This document shows positions 1 to 6,408 of a stretch of 6,887 nucleotides of DNA, piece by piece. Under the pieces are notes generated by a model that was not told where the DNA came from, ran no database searches, and saw nothing but the letters and a program-made list of their open reading frames with translations. This DNA comes from UBA6544 sp038131165 (GTDB lineage Bacteria; Pseudomonadota; Alphaproteobacteria; UBA8366). Position 1 is the first letter of the stretch. Each line of letters opens with the position of its first letter. The translations under genes and the position numbers were made by a program. The stretch is taken from NCBI GenBank assembly GCA_038131165.1, contig JAYPOZ010000154.1:1-6887 (forward strand). Reading direction: 5' to 3'.

Positions 1-1028
1 CCGATCATGCCGTCCGGGCGCTTTCCGTCGCGGCTGACGCCGAACCGCTCGTAATGCTCCGGCGGCAGCGGCCAGGCGTTGTCGGCGGCGAGCCAGAGGC
101 GCAGCAGGTGGCGCTTGCGCCTGGCTTCCGGGAAATCCTCGAAGGCGGTTCGGCTGTGCAGCGTGGTCAGGTTGTTGACGAACTGCATATCGCCCGGCGC
201 GAGTTCCATATCCAACCGCAGACGGGGATCGTCGGCGCAGGCCTCGAATGCCTCCAAGGCCGCGAGCAGCCGCTCCGTCAGCGGCGGCACGCCGTCATGA
301 CGGGGCGCCGAGTCGATGAACCGGCGCACGAAGGTCGTGGTCAGGAACCCCCGGTGATAGCAGAAGACCGGCGCCTGGTAGAAAGGCGCCTTGCCTTCCG
401 GGATTTCGCCGCGGCGGTCGCGGTAGATCGGCGCCGCCAGCGTCGCGACCAGTTCGGGATCGCGCGCCAGCAGCTCGTTGTGGATGGCGTGCGCGCTCAC
501 CAGGCTGCTGAGCCCGCCCGTCTTGGCCGGCTGCAGGCATAGCAGGCCGACGATATCTGCGCCGAGATCGGTGTGATAGGGGAGCCGGGCGCGCGACTGA
601 TATCCGCCCCGGCTGTTGAGATCGTGGAAATCGCCGCCGATGTCCTTCACGTGGCCGAGCATATGGCCGGCCATGTTCTGCGACACCGGGCGCCCTAGGT
701 GGAGGCCGAGTCCCCAGAATGCCAGCGCTGCCTCCCGGCGCGACAGATCGGCCACCGGCAGGCCGCGGATCAGGACGAAGCCGCGGCCATCGACGATCTC
801 TTCCTGCACGTCCCGCAGGACCGGTCCGAGCGTCGGCAGGGGAAAATCGGCGCGCTCGAGGTCGACGAGATCGGGAGTGCCGGAATCCGCTTCGGCAACG
901 GCGGCTTGAAGCTCGGCGAGCTGCGCGGTGGACAGCGTCAGAGCCCAGTCGTCGCGGCCCCGCAGGTCGGCGCCCCGCCAGACCGTCCGCCCGGCGACGG
1001 GATGCAGCGGCTCGACCGGCATCTTCAC
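1..1028 (-). CDS. TauD/TfdA-family Fe(II)/2-oxoglutarate-dependent dioxygenase, 3' end cut by the window
   Basis: The minus-strand frame is open from 1028 to the window edge (about 342 residues), so the C-terminus is missing, though probably only a short tail. The family oxidises small substrates such as taurine, aryloxyacetates or betaines in the cytoplasm using Fe(II), O2 and 2-oxoglutarate. Counting from the ATG at 1022, the iron-binding HxD is H150-T-D152 in a YHTDLGAD context, and the distal iron histidine is H289 in TLHSRTAFED. The 2-oxoglutarate-binding arginines are probably R304 and/or R308 in RHLLRLWLA. All three facial-triad residues are present, so the enzyme should be active. I prefer the GTG at 1028 because GGAGG (1038-1042) lies 9 nt upstream of it, against 15 nt for the in-frame ATG at 1022. 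It follows the hydantoinase gene by 56 nt on the same strand and is probably co-transcribed. The substrate is unknown; taurine should not be assumed. Confidence 0.88.
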   Translation of the reverse strand, partial: MKMPVEPLHPVAGRTVWRGADLRGRDDWALTLSTAQLAELQAAVAEADSGTPDLVDLERADFPLPTLGPVLRDVQEEIVDGRGFVLIRGLPVADLSRREAALAFWGLGLHLGRPVSQNMAGHMLGHVKDIGGDFHDLNSRGGYQSRARLPYHTDLGADIVGLLCLQPAKTGGLSSLVSAHAIHNELLARDPELVATLAAPIYRDRRGEIPEGKAPFYQAPVFCYHRGFLTTTFVRRFIDSAPRHDGVPPLTERLLAALEAFEACADDPRLRLDMELAPGDMQFVNNLTTLHSRTAFEDFPEARRKRHLLRLWLAADNAWPLPPEHYERFGVSRDGKRPDGMI

Positions 1029-1037
1029 TTCAGGCGA

Positions 1038-1042
1038 CCTCC
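1038..1042 (-). promoter_or_regulatory. Shine-Dalgarno of the TauD-family gene
   Basis: On the minus strand this reads GGAGG. It lies 9 nt before the GTG at 1028 and 15 nt before the in-frame ATG at 1022, which favours the GTG start. It sits inside the 56-nt spacer after the hydantoinase stop codon. Confidence 0.6.
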
Positions 1043-1084
1043 GTATTGCGCGACAGCCGCAACCGCATCCTGGTCAATACGGCC

Positions 1085-2514
1085 TTAAAGCGTGCCCATG
1101 CCGGGCCGTGCCGGGTCGGGCTTGTCGCAGCGCAGGAACTGCCCGCGCCCTTCCGCGGCGACCACCTCGCCATCCCGCACGACGATTTCGCCGCGCGAGA
1201 GGACGGTGACCGGCCAGCCGGTGCACTCGATCCCCTCGTAGGGGGTGTAATCCACGTTGTGATGCAGGTTCTCGTTGGCGATGGTGACTTTCTTGTCCGG
1301 GTCCCAGATCGCGATGTCCGCGTCCGAGCCGATGGCGATGGTGCCTTTGCGCGGATGCAGGCCGTAGAGCTTCGCCGGGTTGGTGGAGGTCAACGCCACG
1401 AATTTCTGCAGACTGATCCGGCCCTCCGTGACGCCGCCGGAGAACAGCAGCGGCAACCGGGTCTCCAGGCCCGGGACGCCGTTTGGAATCTTGTTGAAGG
1501 GTGCGTCCTCGCCGACGACCTTCTTGCCGTCCGGTCNNNNNNNNNNAAACTGTAGGGGGCATGGTCGGAGGCCAGCACGTCGAAGGTGCCGTTGGCGAGC
1601 GCCTGCCAGACCTTGTCCTGGTTGGCTTTGTCGCGGGGCGGCGGGCTGCAGATGAACTTCGCCCCCTCGAACTCGTCTTCCAGCTCCAGATCGTCGGCGG
1701 TGAGGAACAGATACTGCGGGCAGGTCTCGCCGTAGATTCGCAGGCCCTTCTGCCGCGCGATGGCGATCTGTTCGATCGCCTCGGCGCTGGAGACATGGAC
1801 GATCAGGATCGGCACGTCGACGAATTCCGAGAGCGAGATCGCCCGGTGCGTCGCTTCTCGCTCGACGACCGGTGGGCGCGAGACGGCGTGATATTTCGGC
1901 CCCGTCTTGCCCGCCATCAGCAGCTGGTCCGTCATCCACTCGATGCAGTCGGCATTCTCCGCATGGACCATGGTCATCGCGCCGGTGCGCCGGGCGAGCG
2001 AGAATATCTCCAGGCATTCCCGGTCGTTCAGTTTCAGGTCCGGGTAGGTCATGTAAATCTTGAAGGACGTATAGCCGTCCTCGATGAGGGCGGGGAGTTC
2101 CTGGCCCATGACCTGCTCGTTGGTGTCCGAGATGATCAGGTGGAAGGCGTAGTCGATCACCGCCTTGCCATCGGCCTTCTTGTGATAATCCTCGACCACC
2201 TGGCGCAGCGATTCGCCGCGGTACTGGCAGGCGAACGGCATGATCGTCGTCGTCCCGCCGGCCGCCGCCGAGCGGGTGCCGGAGCGGAAATCGTCCGCCA
2301 TGGCGATGCCGCCCTTTTTCGGCTGGTCGATGTGCACGTGCGCGTCGATGCCGCCCGGCAGCACGAGCTTGCCCGAGGCGTCGATCACCTCCGCGCCGCT
2401 CAAACCTTCGCCGAGCGCGACGATGCGGCCGCCCCTGATCCCGATATCGGCCGAAAATACATCCGCCGCCGTCGCGACGGTGCCGCCCCGGATGACTGTG
2501 TCGAACTCGCTCAT
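1085..2514 (-). CDS. hydA: Dihydropyrimidinase / D-hydantoinase family amidohydrolase, interrupted by an N gap
   Basis: This cytosolic metal-dependent hydrolase opens cyclic amides such as dihydropyrimidines or hydantoins to N-carbamoyl amino acids. The amidohydrolase ligands are all visible: H59 and H61 in DAHVH, the lysine expected to be carboxylated K152 in SFKIYMTYP, H184 in MVHAEN, H240 in VHVSS and D317 in SDHAP. Y157 stands at K+5, as the substrate-contacting tyrosine does in hydantoinases. After the gap the frame resumes with PDGKK and runs through IPNGVPGLETRLPLLFS to the stop at 1085-1087, giving 149 further residues. The total of about 475 residues is normal for the family. The frame before the gap (through S322) and the frame after it do not match across ten bases, which I read as an assembly effect. 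A GGGGA 7 nt before the ATG is a plausible ribosome site. Hydantoinase, dihydropyrimidinase and a related imidase cannot be separated here. Confidence 0.9.
1537..1546. other. Assembly gap (10 N) inside hydA
   Basis: Ten undetermined bases interrupt the hydantoinase gene just after its SDHAPY metal-site motif. Known bases on the coding strand are TT before the gap and GA after it, followed by an in-frame CCG. Continuity of the frame needs a true gap length that leaves remainder 2 when divided by 3, which ten does not, so the ten N are a placeholder. Confidence 0.97.
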
Positions 2515-2694
2515 GTCCTTGTCCCCGCTTGTTGGACGAACAGCTTAGCGAGCGTCATTTCGGGAGGCCAGCCGGGTTGACCGGAAATCCGCACCTATGC
2601 GCGGTTTGGCACCGCCCGAGGACACGGGCCAGCGTCACATCGCCGGAGACGGTGGTCCGCTGTCCGTTGTCACGGAAAATTAGCCTTAAGACAT

Positions 2695-2727
2695 TTGACA
2701 ACCGACCGTCGTCACGCCACCTACTAG
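2695..2727 (+). promoter_or_regulatory. Candidate ispG promoter
   Basis: A perfect TTGACA (2695-2700) lies 59 nt before the ispG start, in the only A/T-richer part of the 245-nt region between hydA and ispG. The best -10-like bases are TACTAG or CTACTA at 2721-2727, giving a spacer of 20-21 nt, longer than the usual 16-18. The -35 is convincing and the -10 is weak. No clear promoter was seen for the divergent hydA, and no other gene or strong hairpin was found in this interval. Confidence 0.3.
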
Positions 2728-2744
2728 CGACGGGACAGACGCTT

Positions 2745-2752
2745 AGGAAGGG
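2745..2752 (+). promoter_or_regulatory. Shine-Dalgarno of ispG
   Basis: AGGAAGGG lies 7 nt before the ATG at 2760. It decides the ispG start against longer in-frame extensions reaching back to 2529, which would run through the intergenic region and lack family similarity. Confidence 0.65.
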
Positions 2753-2759
2753 TTTGGGA

Positions 2760-3998
2760 ATGACGGGATTGGTCAGCCATGCGGTCGAGCGGCGGAAAAG
2801 CATTCCGGTGAAGGTCGGATCGGTGACGGTGGGCGGCGACGCGCCGATCGTCGTGCAGTCGATGACGAACACCGACACCGCGGACGCGGACGGGACGGCG
2901 GATCAGATCGAAGCCCTGCACCGCGCCGGGTCCGAGCTGGTGCGGATCACCGTCGATCGGGAAGAGGCGGCCCAAGCGGTTCCCTACATCAAGGAAAAGC
3001 TCCTGGCGCGCGGCGTCGACGTGCCACTTGTCGGCGACTTCCACTACATCGGCCACAAGCTACTGACGAAGTACCCGGCCTGCGCCGAGGCGCTCGACAA
3101 GTACCGCATCAACCCGGGCAATGTCGGCTTCCGCGAGAAACGGGACACGCAGTTCTCCTCGATGATCGAGACCGCGCTCGAATACGACCGGCCGGTCCGG
3201 ATCGGCGTCAATTGGGGCAGCCTCGATCAGGAATTGCTCGCCCATATGATGGACGAGAACGGCAAGCTGAAGGAGCCGCGGGGAGCGGCCGACGTGATGC
3301 ACGAAGCTCTCGTCGTCTCCGCCATCGAGAACGCCAAGCGGGCCGAAGAATTGGGCATGGGCAAGGACAAGATCATCCTGTCCTGCAAGGTCAGCGAAGT
3401 GCAGTCGCTGATCTCGGTCTATACCGAAATGGCGAAGCGGGGCGACTATTGTTTGCATCTGGGGCTGACCGAGGCCGGCATGGGCTCGAAGGGGATCGTC
3501 GCCTCGACGGCGGCGCTGGCGGTCCTGTTGCAGCAGGGGATCGGCGACACCATCCGGATATCGCTGACGCCGGAGCCCGGCGGCGACCGGACGGAGGAGG
3601 TGATCGTCGCCCAGCAGATATTGCAGACCATGGGATTCCGCGCCTTCATGCCGCTGGTGACCTCGTGCCCCGGCTGCGGCCGCACGACGAGCACCGTGTT
3701 CCAGGATCTGGCCGGCAAGATTCAAGGCTATGTGCGCACCCGGATGCCCGAGTGGCGCGAGAAATATGTCGGCGTCGAGGAGATGAACCTTGCGGTCATG
3801 GGCTGTATCGTCAACGGGCCCGGCGAATCGAAACACGCCGATATCGGCATCAGCCTGCCCGGCACCGGCGAAGCGCCGACGGCGCCGGTCTTCATCGACG
3901 GCGAAAAGCGCATGACCTTGCGCGGCGAAGGCCTGGCCGAACAGTTCCAGCAGATCGTCGAGGATTACGTCTCGCAGAAATACGAAAAGCGGGCGTAA
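2760..3998 (+). CDS. ispG: 4-hydroxy-3-methylbut-2-en-1-yl diphosphate synthase (flavodoxin), MEP pathway
   Basis: IspG (GcpE) is a cytosolic iron-sulfur enzyme. It reductively converts 2-C-methyl-D-erythritol 2,4-cyclodiphosphate to HMBPP, the penultimate step of the MEP route to isoprenoids. The 412-residue protein shows the N-terminal TIM-barrel region from about residue 11 (RRKSIPVKVG, VQSMTNTDTAD, GDFHYIGH, RINPGNVG). The C-terminal [4Fe-4S] domain has C303 and C306 in SCPGCGR, C349 in CIVNGPGE, and E356, whose spacing to C349 matches the glutamate that ligates the fourth iron in E. coli IspG. The length fits bacterial forms with the moderately long insert typical of many proteobacteria (about 370-420). 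All cluster ligands are present and there is no sign of decay. The ATG at 2760 has a good ribosome site. It is divergent from hydA and convergent with the small lipoprotein gene 22 nt downstream, so it is probably monocistronic. Confidence 0.97.
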   Translation: MTGLVSHAVERRKSIPVKVGSVTVGGDAPIVVQSMTNTDTADADGTADQIEALHRAGSELVRITVDREEAAQAVPYIKEKLLARGVDVPLVGDFHYIGHKLLTKYPACAEALDKYRINPGNVGFREKRDTQFSSMIETALEYDRPVRIGVNWGSLDQELLAHMMDENGKLKEPRGAADVMHEALVVSAIENAKRAEELGMGKDKIILSCKVSEVQSLISVYTEMAKRGDYCLHLGLTEAGMGSKGIVASTAALAVLLQQGIGDTIRISLTPEPGGDRTEEVIVAQQILQTMGFRAFMPLVTSCPGCGRTTSTVFQDLAGKIQGYVRTRMPEWREKYVGVEEMNLAVMGCIVNGPGESKHADIGISLPGTGEAPTAPVFIDGEKRMTLRGEGLAEQFQQIVEDYVSQKYEKRA

Positions 3999-4020
3999 CG
4001 GGCGCGTTTCCGAACCGGCT

Positions 4021-4188
4021 CTATCCGCCGGGCCGGACCTCCCCGTCGCTGCAGGTCGCCGGATTCTGCTTACAATAGCCTTTGCCGGTATTGTAAAGCG
4101 CCCGGCCGATTTCGTCGCCGGAACAGCCGCCAAGCGCGCCAATGGCGCCGGCCGTGATGCATATCCAGCATAGTATGGTCTTGCTCAT
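4021..4188 (-). CDS. Small lipoprotein, 55 residues, function unknown
   Basis: A complete short minus-strand frame runs from the ATG at 4188 to the TAG at 4021-4023. The product starts with MSKTIL, then a hydrophobic stretch to about residue 20 that ends in the lipobox LGGC, so C22 should be lipidated after signal peptidase II cleavage. The mature peptide is only about 34 residues (SGDEIGRALYNTGKGY, then C39, QNPAT, C46 and a short tail). The two remaining cysteines could form a disulfide in the periplasm. AAGAAGG lies 4 nt before the ATG, and a candidate promoter lies upstream at 4213-4243, which together argue for a real gene. It ends 22 nt from the end of ispG and faces away from the ABC transporter genes. 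I do not recognise the family. The C-x6-C tail faintly recalls short lipoproteins such as entry-exclusion TrbK, but nothing here supports conjugation. Confidence 0.72.
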   Translation of the reverse strand: MSKTILCWICITAGAIGALGGCSGDEIGRALYNTGKGYCKQNPATCSDGEVRPGG

Positions 4189-4212
4189 GGTGCCTTCTTT
4201 TCGAATGCGGAC

Positions 4213-4243
4213 ATTGTACAGGCGGTATTTTTATCGCCTTCAA
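4213..4243 (-). promoter_or_regulatory. Candidate promoter of the small lipoprotein gene
   Basis: On the minus strand, TTGAAG (4243 to 4238) is followed after 19 nt by TACAAT (4218 to 4213), five of six matches to the -10 consensus. The predicted transcript start, about 7 nt further on, would leave a leader of roughly 18 nt before the ATG at 4188. The spacer is slightly long. The surrounding sequence is markedly A/T-richer than the genes, as expected for a promoter region. Confidence 0.4.
4221..4238. promoter_or_regulatory. Inverted repeat inside the divergent promoter region, possible operator
   Basis: GGCGGTA (4221-4227), a TTTT loop and TATCGCC (4232-4238) form a dyad with six of seven positions pairing and one G-T. 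It lies almost entirely between the -35 and -10 of the lipoprotein promoter and upstream of oppD, where a repressor could act on either gene. As RNA it would be a weak hairpin. A GATAAT at 4259-4264 could be a -10 for the plus-strand transporter genes, but I found no good -35 for it. Confidence 0.25.
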
Positions 4244-4347
4244 GTTCAAAAAACCAAAGATAATTCTGGCCTCTTTCGGCTGGTTTCTGCATGCTTGAGG
4301 TCAGTGGCGGGAGGCAAAGCCGAGCAATACGGCGCACCGGGGGGAAT

Positions 4348-5321
4348 ATGGCCGAACCAATACTCGAAGTCGACGATTTGACCATTCGCTTCAAGCTGAA
4401 GCATGGCGAGTTGAGAGCGGTAGACGGCGTCTCATTCAAGATCAACAAGGGCGAGACTTTCGGCCTTGTCGGCGAATCCGGTTCCGGCAAGACGGTGACG
4501 GCACGGTCGATCATGCGTCTGGTGCCGATGCCGCCCGGCGAACTGGTGAAAGGATCGGTGCGCTACGAAGGCCGGGACATCTATGGCCTGTCCGACGACG
4601 AGATACGGGAGCTGCGCGGAACGCATATCTCGATGGTTTCCAGGAGCCGATAAGCGCGCTCAACCCGGTCTACAGCGTCGGCGCGCAGATTACCGATGCC
4701 TTGCGCACGAATATGGGCCTCGATGCGCGGGCGGCGCGCGAGCGCTTCATCGAACTGATGCAACTGGTCGGCATTCCGTCTCCGGAGCAGCGCATCGACA
4801 GTTACGTTCATGAGTTCTCCGGCGGCATGCGCCAGCGGGTCATGCTGGCGATGGCGCTCAGCTGCGATCCGAACTTCCTGATCGCCGACGAGCCGACGAC
4901 GGCGCTCGACGTCACCATTCAGGCGACGATCCTGGAGCTCATCGAGAGCATGATCGAACGCTTCGACATGTCGCTGATCTTCATCACCCACAATCTCGGC
5001 GTGGTCGCGCATGCCTGCGACTCGATCGGCGTGATGTACGCGTCGCACCTGGTCGAGCTCGGCGACAAGCACGAGATTTTCAAGAATCCGCAGCATCCCT
5101 ATACCGTGGGTCTACTGAATTCCATACCGCGGCTCGACACGCAGTCGAAGTACCTGACGCCGATCAAGGGCTTGGTCTGCAATATGATGGACCCGCCGAC
5201 GGGATGTAAGTTCAACCCGCGCTGCGAACATGCGATGGATATCTGCCGGCAAGAAATCCCGAAGATGAAAGAAGTGGCGCCGGGCCACTTCGCCGCCTGT
5301 CACCTTCACGATCAGAGCTGA
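4348..5321 (+). CDS. DppD/OppD-type oligopeptide ABC importer ATP-binding protein, frameshifted
   Basis: This is one of the paired cytosolic ATPases that power peptide or nickel-type importers. Restoring one base near 4637 gives a 324-residue protein of normal length. It has Walker A GESGSGKT (42-49), Q-loop FQEPISALNP with Q99, signature FSGGMRQR (157-164), Walker B FLIADEP (177-183) with E182, D-loop ALD and H-loop H215. A C-terminal oligopeptide-transporter domain carries the usual cysteines (CKFNPRC, DIC, AACH). As given, the first frame stops at 4651-4653 after SMVSRSR, and the rest of the protein continues in the -1 frame from 4638. The two halves separately lack either the signature and Walker B or Walker A, so neither would hydrolyse ATP. 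The ATG at 4348, behind a purine-rich GGGGGGAA, matches family N-termini. An upstream in-frame ATG at 4291 has no ribosome site. The gene is followed 3 nt later by the second ATPase. A sequencing error seems as likely as a true pseudogene. Confidence 0.88.
4636..4640 (+). other. Single-base frameshift site in the first ABC ATPase
   Basis: After M96 (4633-4635) the sequence reads GTTTC where the family needs a valine-type codon plus TTC (VFQEP). One base is missing. Loss of one T from a four-T run explains it most simply. Everything upstream is in the frame of the ATG at 4348, and everything downstream from the TTC at 4638 is in the frame ending at 5321. Confidence 0.85.
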
Positions 5322-5324
5322 GCC

Positions 5325-6323
5325 ATGTCAGAAGCAACCGCGCAGAACGACGTCTTGCTGGAAGTGAAAGGTCTCACCAAGCATTTCATGCTGAAGGACG
5401 ACCTCTACTCGAAACTGGCGGGCGAGAAGAAGCAGACGCTGAAAGCCGTCGACGGGATTGATTTCCACATCCGCAAGGGCGAGGTGTTGGGGCTTGTCGG
5501 CGAGTCCGGCTGTGGAAAATCGACCACCGCGCGGCTGATCACGCGCCTGATCGAGCCGACCTCCGGAGAGGTCGATCTGAAGGGCGAGGACCTGCTCGCC
5601 TTCGACCGGCAGAAAATGCAGGAAGTCCGCAAGGAAATTCAGCTGGTCTTCCAGGATCCTTACAGCTCGCTCAATCCGCGCAAGACAATCATGCAGATGT
5701 TGAGCCGGCCGTTGGAGATTCACGGACTCGCCAACAATTGGAAGGAAAAGCGCGAACGCGTACTGGAGCTCCTCGGCTTTGTCGGTCTCGGGATCGAGCA
5801 TATCGACCGGTATCCGCATGAATTCTCGGGTGGTCAGCGCCAGCGCATCGCGATCGCGCGGGCGCTTTCTGTCGATCCCGAACTGGTCATCGGGGACGAG
5901 CCGGTCTCGGCGCTGGACGTGTCGATCCAGGCGCAGATTTTAAACCTGTTCCGCGACCTGCAGGAACAGTTCGATCTCACCTATCTCTTCATCGCTCATG
6001 ATCTCAGCGTCATCCGGCACATCAGCGACCGGGTTGCGGTCATGTATGTAGGCAAGATCGTCGAGACGGCGACCGCGGCGGAACTGTTCAGCGAGCCGAT
6101 CCATCCCTATACCAAGGCGCTGTTGGCGGCGGTGCCGGAGGCGGACCCCACGAAGCCGCCGCCGAAACTCACGTTGAAGGGCGAGGTCACCACGCCGATC
6201 GACCCGCCGCCGGGGTGCCGGCTCTGCGGTCGCTGCCCGCTCGAGACTCCGATTTGCGCCGACGTGATGCCGGAAATGGAAGACAAGGGCGCCGGCCGCT
6301 TCGTCGCCTGTCACAACGTCTGA
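5325..6323 (+). CDS. DppF/OppF-type oligopeptide ABC importer ATP-binding protein
   Basis: This is the second cytosolic ATPase of the importer, expected to form a heterodimer with the product of the preceding gene. The 332-residue protein is complete. It has Walker A GESGCGKS (59-66), Q-loop VFQDPYSSLNP with Q110, signature FSGGQRQR (167-174), Walker B LVIGDEP (187-193) with E192, D-loop ALD and H-loop H225 in FIAHD. The C-terminal domain has PPPGCRLCGRCP and later cysteines (C298, C301, C304, C311, C329), typical of Opp/Dpp ATPases. The short insert after residue 20 (DDLYSKLAGEKKQTLKAVDG) is characteristic of the F-type subunit. The ATG lies 3 nt after the preceding stop codon and has only a weak ribosome site, so translation is probably coupled. 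The transported substrate could be a peptide or another small molecule; ATPase sequence does not tell. Confidence 0.95.
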   Translation: MSEATAQNDVLLEVKGLTKHFMLKDDLYSKLAGEKKQTLKAVDGIDFHIRKGEVLGLVGESGCGKSTTARLITRLIEPTSGEVDLKGEDLLAFDRQKMQEVRKEIQLVFQDPYSSLNPRKTIMQMLSRPLEIHGLANNWKEKRERVLELLGFVGLGIEHIDRYPHEFSGGQRQRIAIARALSVDPELVIGDEPVSALDVSIQAQILNLFRDLQEQFDLTYLFIAHDLSVIRHISDRVAVMYVGKIVETATAAELFSEPIHPYTKALLAAVPEADPTKPPPKLTLKGEVTTPIDPPPGCRLCGRCPLETPICADVMPEMEDKGAGRFVACHNV

Positions 6324-6347
6324 CAGCGCGAAACAGCCCTAATCAAG

Positions 6348-6381
6348 ACGCCCTCATCCTTCGCGCGAAGGATGAGGGCGT
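6348..6381 (+). terminator. Perfect palindrome and T-rich tail after the ABC ATPase genes
   Basis: The arms 6348-6364 and 6365-6381 are exact reverse complements, 17 bases each, making a perfect 34-nt palindrome with a practical CGCG loop. It starts 24 nt after the oppF-type stop. TTTCGTTTT follows at 6381-6389, so it should act as an intrinsic terminator on the plus strand. The minus-strand side lacks a T-run, so termination of the convergent permease is less certain. The CCCTCATCCTT core recalls dispersed extragenic palindromes of alphaproteobacteria, so it may also be a copy of a genomic repeat. Confidence 0.8.
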
Positions 6382-6408
6382 TTCGTTTTGTCGGTGATGA
6401 CTCGCCGG

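Noticed and set aside
1501..2580. 359-codon plus-strand frame opposite the hydantoinase gene
   Set aside because: It is antisense to conserved amidohydrolase motifs, crosses the N gap and extends into the intergenic region. It is a composition artefact.
2660..2680. Small hairpin TCCGT-TGTC-ACGGA upstream of ispG
   Set aside because: A five-base stem without a T-run or a conserved riboswitch-like context is expected by chance in GC-rich DNA.
2529..2759. In-frame N-terminal extension of ispG by 77 codons
   Set aside because: The family starts near the ATG at 2760, which has a ribosome site at 2745-2752. The extension runs through the divergent intergenic region and a TTGACA promoter element, and its residues do not look like an IspG domain.
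3060..4142. 360-codon open frame antisense to ispG
   Set aside because: It is a GC-rich shadow frame with arginine- and histidine-rich, low-information composition opposite a strongly conserved gene. It also runs across the small lipoprotein gene in another frame.
4142..4381. 79-codon plus-strand frame over the lipoprotein and its promoter
   Set aside because: It lacks a ribosome site, overlaps the better supported minus-strand lipoprotein gene and runs through the A/T-rich regulatory region into the ATPase start in another frame.
4636..4653. Programmed ribosomal frameshift in the ABC ATPase gene
   Set aside because: The site GTTTCC does not form an X-XXY-YYZ slippery heptamer, no stimulatory structure is evident, and this family does not use recoding. 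A missing base is simpler.
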